From Reyranella sp. (GTDB lineage: Bacteria > Pseudomonadota > Alphaproteobacteria > Reyranellales > Reyranellaceae): a stretch of 64,000 nucleotides of DNA. The notes under the pieces were generated by a model. It was not told the DNA's origin. It searched no databases and was given only the letters and a program-made list of their open reading frames with translations. The DNA lies in assembly GCF_017305915.1 (NCBI RefSeq), contig NZ_JAFKJN010000006.1:223502-287501 (forward strand), written 5' to 3'. This document shows positions 29,419 through 37,526 of this stretch, one piece after another. The position numbers and the translations under genes were made by a program. Each line of letters begins with the position of its first letter. Positions within the stretch are counted from its first letter, which is position 1.

Positions 29419-30231
29419 ATGAGCATCGATACCGGGACAACTGAACTTTTGTGCGTCGTGCGCGACGGCGTCGCGGTCATCACCCTCAACCGGCCGGAGG
29501 CGCGCAACGCGATGTCGCCCGACCTGACCGCGGCGCTGCGCACCCAGATCAAGGCGCGCGGCGCGGACGACAGCGTCGGCGCGCTGCTGATCACCGGTGC
29601 CGGCACCGCCTTCTGCTCCGGCGGCGACGTCAAGGCGATGGGCGGCCGGGGCCCGCGCGGCCAGATGACCTTCGAGGAGCGCCTCGCCGACCTGCGCTGG
29701 CGGCAGACCAACCTCACCGGCGCGCTGGTCGCGGTACGCAAGCCGACCGTCGCGGCGCTGCCCGGCGCCGCCGCCGGCGCGGGGCTGGCGATCGCGCTCG
29801 CCTGCGACATGCGGATCGCGGCCAGGTCGGCGTTCTGCGCCACCGGCTATGCCCGCATCGGCCTGTCGGGCGACTACGGCATCGCCTGGCTGCTGACCCG
29901 CACCGTCGGCCCGATGCGGGCGCGCGAGCTGATGCTGACCGCCGAACGGGTCGATGCCGAGCGCAGCGAGCGCATCGGCCTGGTCAACAAAGTGGTCGAG
30001 GACGCCAGGCTGCAGGACGAGGCCTTCGCGCTCGCCAAGTCATTGGCCGAGGGGCCGCAGATCGCCTACCGCAACATCAAGGACAATCTCGACGAGGCGC
30101 CGTACATCGACTACCCGACGGCGATGCATCGCGAGGCCGAGCGCCTGGTCGGCGCCTCGCGCACCGCCGACCACAAGGAAGCGGTCGCCGCCTTCGTCGA
30201 GAAGCGCAAGCCGGTGTTCAAGGGGCGTTAG
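29419..30231 (+). CDS. Enoyl-CoA hydratase/isomerase family protein
   Basis: 270-residue crotonase-fold enzyme. VAVITLNRPEARNAMSPDL (about 18-36), FCSGGDVKAM (about 66-75) and ALPGAAAGAGLAIALACDMRI (about 112-132) form the CoA site and oxyanion hole. The 150-160 region GLSGDYGIAWLLTRTVG carries an acidic residue where the second catalytic glutamate usually sits (here aspartate, GDYG), so isomerase or hydratase activity is uncertain. The start has GGAGAG 7 bases upstream. Ends 9 bases from the convergent glutathione transferase gene. Confidence 0.88.
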   Translation: MSIDTGTTELLCVVRDGVAVITLNRPEARNAMSPDLTAALRTQIKARGADDSVGALLITGAGTAFCSGGDVKAMGGRGPRGQMTFEERLADLRWRQTNLTGALVAVRKPTVAALPGAAAGAGLAIALACDMRIAARSAFCATGYARIGLSGDYGIAWLLTRTVGPMRARELMLTAERVDAERSERIGLVNKVVEDARLQDEAFALAKSLAEGPQIAYRNIKDNLDEAPYIDYPTAMHREAERLVGASRTADHKEAVAAFVEKRKPVFKGR

Positions 30232-30240
30232 AGCGCTGAC

Positions 30241-30861
30241 CTAGTCCCGATCGGGGGCTCCCAGCGGGAAGAGCGAACGGAAGGGCCGCGCTTCGTCGAC
30301 CGCGCGGGCGAAGGACGGGCGCTTCAGCAAGCGCGCCCTGTAGGTGGCGACATTGGGGAACTGGGCACCGATCGGCTGCACCCAGTCGGCATAGAAGAGC
30401 GAGGGCGCGGCGGCACAGTCGGCCATCGTGAAGGTGTCTCCCGCCGCCCACTCACGCCCCTTCAATTCCTTCTCCAGCCAGCCATAGGCGACGTCGAGCC
30501 GCGCACGGGCGTCGGCGACGCCCTTCGGATCGCGCTCGTTCTCCTGGCGCAGCTTGTCGCCCACGATCCTTTGCATCGGAGTCATGACGTAGAGGTCGAA
30601 GAAGCGATCGAGGAGGCGCGCCTTGAGTGAGGGCACGAGATGAGGCGCAACATGCTCGATGATGATGCTCGACTCGATCACCGGCGTCCCGTCGTCGACC
30701 AGCACCGGCATCAACCGGACCGGCCACAGGCGGGCCAGCTCGCCCCACGCCTCGGCATTGTCCAGGACGCGCCAGGTGAAAGGCGTGGCGTTCTCGTAGA
30801 GCGCGATCAGGACCTTTTGCGTGTAGGACGAGAAGGGATGGCCGTGCAGGACCAGCGCCAT
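30241..30861 (-). CDS. Glutathione S-transferase family protein
   Basis: 206-residue cytosolic GST. The N-terminal thioredoxin-fold domain is about 1-78 (LVLHGHPFSSYTQKVLIALYE), with the VPVL-type cis-proline motif as MPVLVDDG (about 51-58) and the glutathione gamma-glutamyl contact as VIESSIIIEH (E-S, about 61-70). The C-terminal helical domain (about 85-200) has GREWAAGDTFTMADCAAAPSLFYA, the conserved N-capping box region. The active site is probably serine in PFSSYT. A GAGG Shine-Dalgarno and a probable operator lie directly upstream. A likely role is conjugation or isomerisation of electrophiles. Confidence 0.9.
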   Translation of the reverse strand: MALVLHGHPFSSYTQKVLIALYENATPFTWRVLDNAEAWGELARLWPVRLMPVLVDDGTPVIESSIIIEHVAPHLVPSLKARLLDRFFDLYVMTPMQRIVGDKLRQENERDPKGVADARARLDVAYGWLEKELKGREWAAGDTFTMADCAAAPSLFYADWVQPIGAQFPNVATYRARLLKRPSFARAVDEARPFRSLFPLGAPDRD

Positions 30862-30880
30862 GGCAACCTCACTTATTACT

Positions 30881-30894
30881 TAACCTATCGGTTA
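30881..30894. promoter_or_regulatory. Inverted repeat, possible TetR-type operator of the GST gene
   Basis: taacc-tatc-ggtta lies 20 bases before the GST start in an AT-rich leader. On the minus strand it reads TAACCGATAGGTTA, the kind of half-site spacing seen in TetR-family operators. No regulator gene is adjacent, so this is tentative. Confidence 0.45.
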
Positions 30895-30928
30895 GGTATA
30901 AGCCGGTCCGCACCCTGTCAACCCGCGA

Positions 30929-31573
30929 TCACACGTAGCAGTGCAGGCGCTGGCCAGGCAGCAGGTCATAGGGAGCCTTCCAGCCCGGCAGCTCGGCCAT
31001 GCGGGCCAGCCAGGCCGCGATCGCCGGATGGCTCACCGCGAGATCGTAACCGGCTTCGTGCCTGGGAAACGACAGGTACGCCATCATCGAGATGTCGGCG
31101 ATCGACGGCTTGTCGCCGATCGCGAACGGCTGCTCGCGGAGATGCGCATCGAGGATGCCGAGATAGTCGTCGATGCGGCGCTTCATGAAAGCCAGCACCG
31201 CCGGATCGGGCGACGGCGTGAAGGCGCGATTGTAGCGGTAGGTCGCCATGTAGCCGGTGAGCTTGTGGTTGTCCCAGAACAGCCAGCGCAGGATCTCGAA
31301 GCGCTCGGCGTCGGTCGTGCCGCCGAACCGGCCGTAGCGTTCGGCGAGGCGCAGCAGGATCGGCGCGGTCTGCGTCAGCCGCTGGCCGTCTTCCTCGAGC
31401 ACGGGGATCTCGCCCATCTCGTTGACCCGAGCGCGCCACTCCGGCGTGCGCGTGACGCCGCCGCCGAAGTCGGTCCAGACCGGCTCGAAGGTCTCACCGC
31501 ACAAGGTGAGCATGAGGGCGAGCTTGTAGCTGTTCCCCGATTCCGGGAAGTAATGCAGGCGGTAGTGCGTCAT
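30929..31573 (-). CDS. Glutathione S-transferase family protein
   Basis: 214-residue GST of a different subgroup from its neighbour. The N-terminal domain is MTHYRLHYFPESGNSYKLALMLTLCG (serine S13 or S15 a candidate for thiolate stabilisation), with GEIPVLEEDGQRLTQT (about 54-69), where the cis-proline and QT/ES glutathione contacts lie. The C-terminal domain has AIGDKPSIADISMMAYL (about 150-166). About 70% of the two GSTs differ by eye, so this is not a recent duplication. It lies downstream of neither a clear Shine-Dalgarno nor an operon partner; 67 bases separate it from the other GST. Confidence 0.9.
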   Translation of the reverse strand: MTHYRLHYFPESGNSYKLALMLTLCGETFEPVWTDFGGGVTRTPEWRARVNEMGEIPVLEEDGQRLTQTAPILLRLAERYGRFGGTTDAERFEILRWLFWDNHKLTGYMATYRYNRAFTPSPDPAVLAFMKRRIDDYLGILDAHLREQPFAIGDKPSIADISMMAYLSFPRHEAGYDLAVSHPAIAAWLARMAELPGWKAPYDLLPGQRLHCYV

Positions 31574-31645
31574 GCCGCCGACGATAGGGCCGGCGGCGCC
31601 TGTCCACGATTCAGTCTTGCTTCTGCTGGCGCGAGGAAATCTTTC

Positions 31646-32638
31646 TCAGGACACCCGCACCGCGCGCTTGCCGCGGTTGTTGCCTTCGAACAGGCCGATC
31701 AGCGCGTCGGGCGCCGTCTCCAGCCCGTCGAAGATGTCGAGCTCGGCCTTGAGGCGGCCCTCGGCGATCCAGCGCGCCAGCCGCGCCTCGGCTTCGGCGC
31801 GGCGGTCGTAGAAATCCATCACGATGAAGCCTTCGAGCCGCAGGCGCTTGACGACGACCAGGCCAGGCACGCTCATCGGGCCGGGTGCCGGCCGCTCGAC
31901 GTCGTATTGCGAGACGTTGCCGCAACAGACGACGCGGCCGCGCAGGTTCGCCAGCGCCAGCGCCGCGTCGAGCACCGGCCCGCCGGTATTGTCGAAATAG
32001 ACGTCGATGCCGTCGGGGCAGGCCGCCCGAAGGGCGCGGAAGACGTTGCCAGCCTTGTAGTCGACCGCGGCATCGAAGCCGAGCTGCTTGACCAGCCAGT
32101 CGCACTTGTCCTGGCCGCCCGCGGTACCGACGACGCGGCAGCCGGCGATCTTCGCGATCTGGCCCACCATCGAGCCGACCGCGCCGGCCGCCGCCGATAC
32201 CAGCACGGTGTCGCCCGGCTTGGGCTGGCCGACCTCGAGCAGGCCGAAATAGGCGGTGAGGCCGGTGACGCTGAGCGGCCCGATCAGCAACTCGATCGGC
32301 GCCTCTGTGATGCGCCTGGTAAGCTGCCGCGCCGGCAGGGCGGCATAGTCCTGCCAGCCCCAGTCGCCCTCGACGAGGTCGCCCTTGGCGAGGCCGGGCG
32401 CCCGGGACTCGACGACCTCGCCGAGCGCGAAGCCGCTCATCACCTGGCCGGGCTGCAGCGCGTCGCGATAGGTCTTGCCCATCATCCAGGCGCGGTTGGC
32501 GGGATCGAGCGACAGCAGGCGCGTGCGCACCAGCGCCTCGCCCGGCTGCGGCTCGGGGATCGCCACCTCGCGCCATTCGAAGGTGTCCTTGCCGATCTTG
32601 CCCTGCGGCTGCTTGGCGTAGAGCCATTGGCGGTTCAT
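31646..32638 (-). CDS. NADP-dependent MDR-family oxidoreductase (CurA/leukotriene B4 dehydrogenase type)
   Basis: 330-residue zinc-free medium-chain reductase that would reduce the double bond of alpha,beta-unsaturated ketones with NADPH. The N-terminal catalytic domain has MNRQWLYAKQPQGKIGKDTF and LSLDPANRAWMMGKTYRDA (about 48-66), typical of the CurA/LTB4DH group. The Rossmann domain has VSAAAGAVGSMVGQIAKIAG (about 150-169). Catalytic-type tyrosine is in LTAYFGL. The start is supported by AAGGA 8 bases upstream. It lies 4 bases after the enoyl-CoA hydratase gene, so it is the last of a TauE/small protein/hydratase/reductase operon. Confidence 0.9.
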   Translation of the reverse strand: MNRQWLYAKQPQGKIGKDTFEWREVAIPEPQPGEALVRTRLLSLDPANRAWMMGKTYRDALQPGQVMSGFALGEVVESRAPGLAKGDLVEGDWGWQDYAALPARQLTRRITEAPIELLIGPLSVTGLTAYFGLLEVGQPKPGDTVLVSAAAGAVGSMVGQIAKIAGCRVVGTAGGQDKCDWLVKQLGFDAAVDYKAGNVFRALRAACPDGIDVYFDNTGGPVLDAALALANLRGRVVCCGNVSQYDVERPAPGPMSVPGLVVVKRLRLEGFIVMDFYDRRAEAEARLARWIAEGRLKAELDIFDGLETAPDALIGLFEGNNRGKRAVRVS

Positions 32639-32642
32639 CGGA

Positions 32643-33443
32643 TCAATCCTTGTAGTTCGCGGCGCGCTTCTGAAGGTTGGACATCACCGCTTCGATCTGG
32701 TTGGGCGAGCCGATCAGCTTCTGCTGCTCGACCGACTCGTCCATCAGGCCGGCCGCCGCATCGACGGCGACGGCGTTGTTGAGGATGCGCTTGGCGGCGC
32801 GGATCGCGTCGGGGCTCTTGCCGGCGATCTCCTTCGCGGTCTCCAGCGCGGCGGCGCGCGGATCGGCAACGATCTTGGTCACCAGGCCGAGCGTCTGTGC
32901 CTCCGTGCCGTCGAAGATGCGGCCGGTGTAGGTGAGCTCGCGCGCCACGTCCTCGCGCACGAGATGGCGCATCAGCTGCGTGCCGGCCAAATCGGGCACG
33001 AGGCCCCACTTGATCTCCATCACCGAGAAGCGCGCATCGGCAGTGGCATAGCGCAGGTCGGCGCCGAGCATGATCTGGAAGCCGCCGCCGAAGGCCACGC
33101 CATGCACCGCGGCGATCACCGGCACCGGCAGGGTGCGCCATTGCCAAGCGCATTGCTGCGGCCGGTTGGCGATGCCGTGGGTGCGCCTGGGCAGGTCGCG
33201 GGTGACCGAGTTGCCATCCTGGGCCTTCATGGCGGCGAAGCTCGCCATGTCGAGGCCGGCGCAGAACGCCTTGCCCTCGCCCGACAGCACGACGCAGCGC
33301 AGGCCCTTCATCTCGCGCAGGGTGTCGCCGGCCTCGATGATGCCTTCGAACATCGCATTGTCGAGCGCGTTCATCTTGTCGGCGCGGATCAGGCGGACGT
33401 CGGCGATGCCGTCCTTGAAGTCGATCGAGACGCGGTCCTTCAT
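32643..33443 (-). CDS. Enoyl-CoA hydratase/isomerase family protein
   Basis: 266-residue crotonase-fold enzyme. DVRLIRADKMNALDNAMFEGI, AFCAGLDMASF (about 58-68) and AAVHGVAFGGGFQIMLGADLRY (about 109-130) form the CoA site and oxyanion hole. The following region SVMEIKWGLVPDLAGTQLM lacks the standard pair of glutamates; one E (about 143) and one D (about 151) remain. It starts inside the stop of the 74-residue gene (ATGA overlap) and is followed 4 bases later by the MDR reductase, so it belongs to a translationally coupled operon. Confidence 0.88.
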   Translation of the reverse strand: MKDRVSIDFKDGIADVRLIRADKMNALDNAMFEGIIEAGDTLREMKGLRCVVLSGEGKAFCAGLDMASFAAMKAQDGNSVTRDLPRRTHGIANRPQQCAWQWRTLPVPVIAAVHGVAFGGGFQIMLGADLRYATADARFSVMEIKWGLVPDLAGTQLMRHLVREDVARELTYTGRIFDGTEAQTLGLVTKIVADPRAAALETAKEIAGKSPDAIRAAKRILNNAVAVDAAAGLMDESVEQQKLIGSPNQIEAVMSNLQKRAANYKD

Positions 33444-33664
33444 TTGTCCCTCTCCGATTTGAGCCAGTCGCGCAGGCGGCGCTTCACTTCTTCCGGTTCA
33501 AGCCTTTTAGGCCGCTGCTGCAGCGGCCCAGGCGGCGCGAGACTGCCGTCGTCGCGCTTGGGCCACACCAGCACGGCGATCGCGCGCTGGATGTCGGCGA
33601 AGGTCGCATCGTCGGGCAGCTTGTCGAGCAATGCCCGAACCTGATCCTTGTCGCTCTGTTTCAT
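33440..33664 (-). CDS. Small charged protein of unknown function in a coupled operon
   Basis: Not recognised. 74 residues, very charged (about 20 K/R and 16 D/E), no membrane segment. It contains QVRALLDKLPDDATFADIQ and KRLEPEEVKRRLRDWLKSE. The first segment resembles the small helical motif seen in toxin-antitoxin and ribbon-helix-helix linked proteins (LPDDATFEDI), but that is only a resemblance. It overlaps TauE upstream and the hydratase downstream by 4 bases each (ATGA), which strongly supports translation. Its base composition matches the neighbours. Confidence 0.72.
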   Translation of the reverse strand: MKQSDKDQVRALLDKLPDDATFADIQRAIAVLVWPKRDDGSLAPPGPLQQRPKRLEPEEVKRRLRDWLKSERDK

Positions 33665-34440
33665 CGCGCTGCCACCTGCCAGACGCCCTGGGCTACGTAC
33701 ACCGCGCCGATAGCGAGGATGACCCGCCGCGTCCAGTAGTAGAACTGCTTGTCCGACAGCCGGTCGAGGAAGCTGCGCGACAGGGTCGTGCCCAGCACCG
33801 CGAAGACCGCGGCGAAGGCCATGACCAGCCACTGTTCGAGATCGCGCCCGGCCGGGTTGGCGATCAGGGCGCCGAAATAAGTGACCTTGGTGAGATGGCC
33901 CATGACCTGGGCCGCCGCCTTGGTCGAGACGTTGACCTGCCGCGACATGCCGGTGCGGACATAGAAGACGTCGAGGATCGGGCCGGTGACGCCCGAGACC
34001 AGCTGCAGCGCACCGCCGATCGCGCCGGCCAGGAAGGCCTGCCCGCGCCGCTCGATGTTGGGGGCGACGGTCTGCGGCACGGCGAGCGCCACGAAGGGCG
34101 TCAGGCCGACCGCCATCAGCACGGCCCACTTGGGCGGCACGAACGCGAGCGAGGAGAACACGACCAACGAGAAGGCCGAGCCCAGGCCGAAGCCCAGCAC
34201 CACGCCCCAGTTGATATGGCGCCGCCACAGCCACGACCGCCAGCCGTTGGCCGCGATCTGGATCACGCCGTGGAACACCATGGCGACCGGCACCGGCAGG
34301 ACGAACAGCAGGAAGCCGATCAGCAGCATCCCGCCCGCCATGCCGAAGATGCCCGAGATGAAGGAGGTCACGACCGCAACGACGGCGAGCGCAGCAAGAA
34401 CCAGCGGAGTGAACATTCGTCCAGCGGCGTAGCGCAGCAT
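33661..34440 (-). CDS. Sulfite exporter TauE/SafE family membrane protein
   Basis: 259-residue inner-membrane protein with about eight helices and two TauE repeats (FISGIFGMAGGMLLIGFLL about 27-45; FLAGAIGGALQLVSGVTGPILDV about 136-158), the glycine-rich hallmarks of the family that exports organosulfonates or sulfite-like anions. The start may be 34440 or the internal ATG at 34416 (MFTPLVLAAL); neither has a strong Shine-Dalgarno. First gene of the minus-strand operon with the 74-residue protein, an enoyl-CoA hydratase and an MDR reductase. Divergent from the amidase gene, 34 bp apart. Confidence 0.85.
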   Translation of the reverse strand: MLRYAAGRMFTPLVLAALAVVAVVTSFISGIFGMAGGMLLIGFLLFVLPVPVAMVFHGVIQIAANGWRSWLWRRHINWGVVLGFGLGSAFSLVVFSSLAFVPPKWAVLMAVGLTPFVALAVPQTVAPNIERRGQAFLAGAIGGALQLVSGVTGPILDVFYVRTGMSRQVNVSTKAAAQVMGHLTKVTYFGALIANPAGRDLEQWLVMAFAAVFAVLGTTLSRSFLDRLSDKQFYYWTRRVILAIGAVYVAQGVWQVAAR

Positions 34441-34474
34441 TTGGAGGCTGTCGAGGTTCGGCTAAGGTGCCGCC

Positions 34475-35914
34475 ATGTCCGACACCGATCTGCTGTTCAC
34501 GTCAGCCGTGAAGGCCGCCGCCCTCATCCGTTCGAAGACGCTTTCGCCCGTCGAATATGTCGACGCCGTGCTGAAGGCCGTCGACAGGGCCCAGCCCAAG
34601 CTCAACTGTTTCCGCGTGGTGATGGCGGAGGAGGCGCGGCGCGACGCCAAAGCCGCCGAGGATGCGGTGATGCGCGGCGAGGCGCTGGGGCCGCTGCATG
34701 GCGTGCCCGTCAGCATCAAGGACCTGGTCGACGTGAAGGGCGTGCCGACGCGGCACGGCTCGGCGATCTTCGCCGACAATCCGCCAGCGGCGGCCGACGA
34801 CATCCTGGTCAAGCGGCTGCGCGACGCCGGCGCGATCATCCTCGGCAAGGCGACGTCGCCGGAGTTCGGCGTCAAGGGCCTGACCGACGGTCCGGAGTTC
34901 GGCATCACGCGCAACCCCTGGAACCTCGAGCGTACGCCCGGCGGCTCGAGCGGCGGCGGCGCAGCGGCGGTCGCGGCGGGGCTGGGTCCGCTCTCGCTCG
35001 GCACCGACGGCGCCGGCTCGGTGCGCGGGCCGGCCTCGTGCTCGGGCCTGGTCGGGCTGAAGCCGACGCTCGGCACCGTGCCCTACGACACCGCGCGCGA
35101 CGCCTTCGCCAACAACATCTTCGCGGGGCCGCTGGCGCGCACCATCATCGATGCCGCGGTCATGCATGCCGCGATGATGGGCCCTAGCGAGAAGGATCCG
35201 TGGTCGCTCGGCGCCACGCCGCGCCCGCTGTCGCCCAAGCTCTCGGGCGAGGACCTGTCGGGCGTGCGCATCGGCTACATCGAGCGGATGGCCAACCCGC
35301 GCGTCGCCGCCGACGTGCGCACCAACACGCGCGCCTGCCTCGCCGCCTGGGAGGCGATGGGTGCGGCGGTCGAGGAGGTCGCCGACCCGATCGACTGGAT
35401 CGAATACGAAGGCCGCGTGCTCTACCAGGCGGGCTTCGCCGTGACCTGCGCGCAGTACCTGCCGAAGTGGCAGAACCAGATGGACCCGGTGACACTCGCC
35501 TTCATGGAGCGCGGCGCCAGGTTCACGCTGGCCGACTTCCGCAACGCCCAGTTCGCGCGCACCGTCCTGTTCCGCAAGATCCAGACGCTGTTCGAGCGCT
35601 GCGACTTCATCGTCTCGCCGACCAACGCCCGCACCGCGCTCGACGTGACGCACGACGCCGCCAACGACGACGTGATCATCGACGGCGTGAAGTGCGGCAT
35701 CACCCGCCAGGGTTGGACCTCGTACCAGTACCCCTTCAACCTCACCGGCCATCCGGCGCTCGCCGTGCCGTCGGGCTTCGGCGACGACCACATGCCCACC
35801 TCCGTCCAGATCGTCGGCAAGTGGGCGCACGAGACCGACGTGCTGCGGCTCGGTGCGCTGCTCGAGGCGGCGCGGCCGTGGGCGCAGCACCGGCCGGAAA
35901 AATTCGCCCTGTAG
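34475..35914 (+). CDS. Amidase (amidase signature family)
   Basis: 479-residue amidase-signature hydrolase of amides, with the Ser-cisSer-Lys triad: K82 in SIKDLVDVKG, cis-Ser S158 in PGGSSGGG, nucleophile S182 in GTDGAGSVRGP. The usual GTDIGGSIR is altered to GTDGAGSVR. The length is standard. Start set by AAGGTG 7 bases upstream. Could act on aryl or alkyl amides; it is not clearly GatA because no gatB or gatC is present and the C-terminus differs. Ends 64 bases before VapBC, in which only the operator was seen. Confidence 0.9.
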   Translation: MSDTDLLFTSAVKAAALIRSKTLSPVEYVDAVLKAVDRAQPKLNCFRVVMAEEARRDAKAAEDAVMRGEALGPLHGVPVSIKDLVDVKGVPTRHGSAIFADNPPAAADDILVKRLRDAGAIILGKATSPEFGVKGLTDGPEFGITRNPWNLERTPGGSSGGGAAAVAAGLGPLSLGTDGAGSVRGPASCSGLVGLKPTLGTVPYDTARDAFANNIFAGPLARTIIDAAVMHAAMMGPSEKDPWSLGATPRPLSPKLSGEDLSGVRIGYIERMANPRVAADVRTNTRACLAAWEAMGAAVEEVADPIDWIEYEGRVLYQAGFAVTCAQYLPKWQNQMDPVTLAFMERGARFTLADFRNAQFARTVLFRKIQTLFERCDFIVSPTNARTALDVTHDAANDDVIIDGVKCGITRQGWTSYQYPFNLTGHPALAVPSGFGDDHMPTSVQIVGKWAHETDVLRLGALLEAARPWAQHRPEKFAL

Positions 35915-35937
35915 TCCTTACTCCAGGCATTGAATAA

Positions 35938-35953
35938 GGCATCATTCGATGCC
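35938..35953. promoter_or_regulatory. Inverted repeat, probable VapB operator
   Basis: ggcatc-attc-gatgcc, exact 6-bp arms, 26 bases before the vapB ATG. Autoregulatory VapB binding sites typically sit here. Confidence 0.6.
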
Positions 35954-35978
35954 AAATCTTGTGCCTGACGGAGGTCAC

Positions 35979-36176
35979 ATGCGCACGACAATCGCCTTGG
36001 ACGACGACTTGGTGAGCGAAGCCCAAGCCTTCACCGGCCTTACGGAGAAGTCCTCGCTGGTCCGGGAGGCACTAAAGGCGCTCATCGAGCGGGAGAGCGC
36101 CCGTCGACTGGCCCGGCTTGGCGGCAGTGAGCCGAAACTCAAGGCACCTCCGCGACGCCGTTCCACGCCAGCATGA
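35979..36176 (+). CDS. vapB: Type II antitoxin, VapB (ribbon-helix-helix) family
   Basis: 65-residue antitoxin. MRTTIALDDDLVSEAQAFTG is the ribbon-helix-helix DNA-binding segment, and EKSSLVREALKALIERESARRLARLGG is the second helix plus toxin-binding tail, ending LKAPPRRRSTPA. The start at 35979 is set by GGAGG 6 bases upstream; an earlier ATG at 35949 would lie inside the operator. The stop overlaps the vapC start by 4 bases (ATGA). Confidence 0.92.
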   Translation: MRTTIALDDDLVSEAQAFTGLTEKSSLVREALKALIERESARRLARLGGSEPKLKAPPRRRSTPA

Positions 36177-36529
36177 TCCTGGTCGACACCTCTGTCTGGG
36201 TCGATCATCTTCGCGCGGGCGACCCGAAGCTTGCGACACTGCTGCAAGCCAACCAAGTGCTTACCCATCCATTCGTGGTCGGTGAGATCGCGCTCGGAAG
36301 CCTCAAACAACGCCGTCTGATTTTGGGAGCGCTCGCGAACCTGCCGCACGCTCCTGTCGCTCGAGCCGAGGAGGTCCTGCTCTTCATCGACCGACATTCG
36401 CTGGCCGGGACGGGGCTTGCCTATGTCGATGTACATCTTCTTGCGTCGGCTCAGCTCGCGGCCGGAGCAGCCATACTTACTCGTGACAAGAGGCTTGAAG
36501 CGACAGCCCGAAGACTCGGCTTGGCATAA
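36173..36529 (+). CDS. vapC: Type II toxin, VapC PIN-domain ribonuclease
   Basis: 118-residue PIN endoribonuclease. Active-site acids are visible: D5 (LVDTSVWVDH), E41 (VVGEIALGS), and the D pair in AYVDVHLLASA (D87 or so) and LTRDKRLEATARRLGL (D105 or so). It is of a different subgroup from the PIN toxin at 10103. Coupled to vapB. It would cleave tRNA or rRNA when VapB is degraded; the target is unknown. Followed 15 bases later by the Bug-protein gene, which has its own ribosome-binding site. Confidence 0.93.
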   Translation: MILVDTSVWVDHLRAGDPKLATLLQANQVLTHPFVVGEIALGSLKQRRLILGALANLPHAPVARAEEVLLFIDRHSLAGTGLAYVDVHLLASAQLAAGAAILTRDKRLEATARRLGLA

Positions 36530-36544
36530 GAATCCGGAGGAATG

Positions 36545-37516
36545 ATGCGAATTAAAGTGGTGCTTCTAGGCCTTCTGGCCGCGCTCGCGTTGGCCTGGCC
36601 GGCCGCGGCCGAGTTCCCCGACAAGCCGATCCGCATCATGGCGCCCTATGCGCCGGGCGGGAACATCGACGTCACCGCGCGCATCGTCGCCGACAAGCTG
36701 AAGGACGTGCTGGGCGTCACCGTGCTGGTCGAGAACAAGGCCGGCGCCTCGGGCATGATCGGCTCGGACGTGATCGCCCGCTCGGCACCCGACGGCTACA
36801 ACCTGCTGGTCTCGGCCAACTCGATGGTCGACATCCCGGCGATCTACGGCAACGCGCCCTACGACTGGCGCACCGCCTTCCAGCCGATCAGCCACATCCA
36901 GGCGGTGCCGGGCGTGATCCTCGTGACGCCGTCGTCGCCGATCAAGACCCTCGCCGAGTTCATCAAGATCGGCATCGACAAGCCCAACGCGTTGACCATC
37001 GCCGACTCGGGCGTCGGCACGACCAACCACATCATCGAGGTGCTGCTGAGCGCCGGCAGCGGCGCGCAGTACACGCTGGTCCACTACAAGGGCAGCGGAC
37101 AGGCCTCGATCGACGTGATCGCGGGCCAGGTGCCGGCCCAGATCGACCAGGTGAACAGCGCCCTGCCGTACATCAAGGCCGGCAAGCTGCGCGCGCTCGC
37201 GGTGACGGCCGACAGGCGCCTGGCGGAGCTGCCCGACGTGCCGACGGTCAAGGAGCTCGGCATCAAGGGCCTCGAGGACTTCACCTACGCGACCTACACC
37301 GGCCTGTTCGGGCCGGCGAAGATGCCGCCGGCAGTGCTCAAGAAGCTCAACGAGGCGATGGTCAAGGTGATGACTGATCCGGCGGTGGTGAAGAGGTTCG
37401 CCGACCTCACCGCCGAGGCCAGGCCGAGCACGCCCGAGGAGCTGGCCGCGCTGCTCGACAAGGAAGACAGGCAGGTGGTGCCGCTGATCAAGAAGCTCGG
37501 CATCAAGGCCGAGTAG
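36545..37516 (+). CDS. Bug/TctC family periplasmic substrate-binding protein
   Basis: 323-residue solute-binding protein of the tripartite tricarboxylate (TTT) type. Signal peptide about 1-22 (MRIKVVLLGLLAALALAWPAAAEF). Mature N-terminus FPDKPIRIMAPYAPGGNIDVTAR is the family signature around the ligand carboxylate pocket; later VENKAGASGMIGSDVIA and the TNHIIEVLLSAGSG/YKGSGQASIDVIAGQ regions. ATG at 36545 preferred over 36542 because GGAGG (36536-36540) is only one base from the latter. No TctA/TctB membrane genes are near, so it would depend on a distant permease or act as a sensor, as is common for Bug proteins. Ligand probably a carboxylate. Confidence 0.92.
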   Translation: MRIKVVLLGLLAALALAWPAAAEFPDKPIRIMAPYAPGGNIDVTARIVADKLKDVLGVTVLVENKAGASGMIGSDVIARSAPDGYNLLVSANSMVDIPAIYGNAPYDWRTAFQPISHIQAVPGVILVTPSSPIKTLAEFIKIGIDKPNALTIADSGVGTTNHIIEVLLSAGSGAQYTLVHYKGSGQASIDVIAGQVPAQIDQVNSALPYIKAGKLRALAVTADRRLAELPDVPTVKELGIKGLEDFTYATYTGLFGPAKMPPAVLKKLNEAMVKVMTDPAVVKRFADLTAEARPSTPEELAALLDKEDRQVVPLIKKLGIKAE

Positions 37517-37526
37517 GGCGGTACCG

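Noticed and set aside
30941..32782. 613-codon plus-strand open frame
   Set aside because: Antisense across a GST gene, the MDR reductase and part of a hydratase; no domain and no ribosome-binding site.
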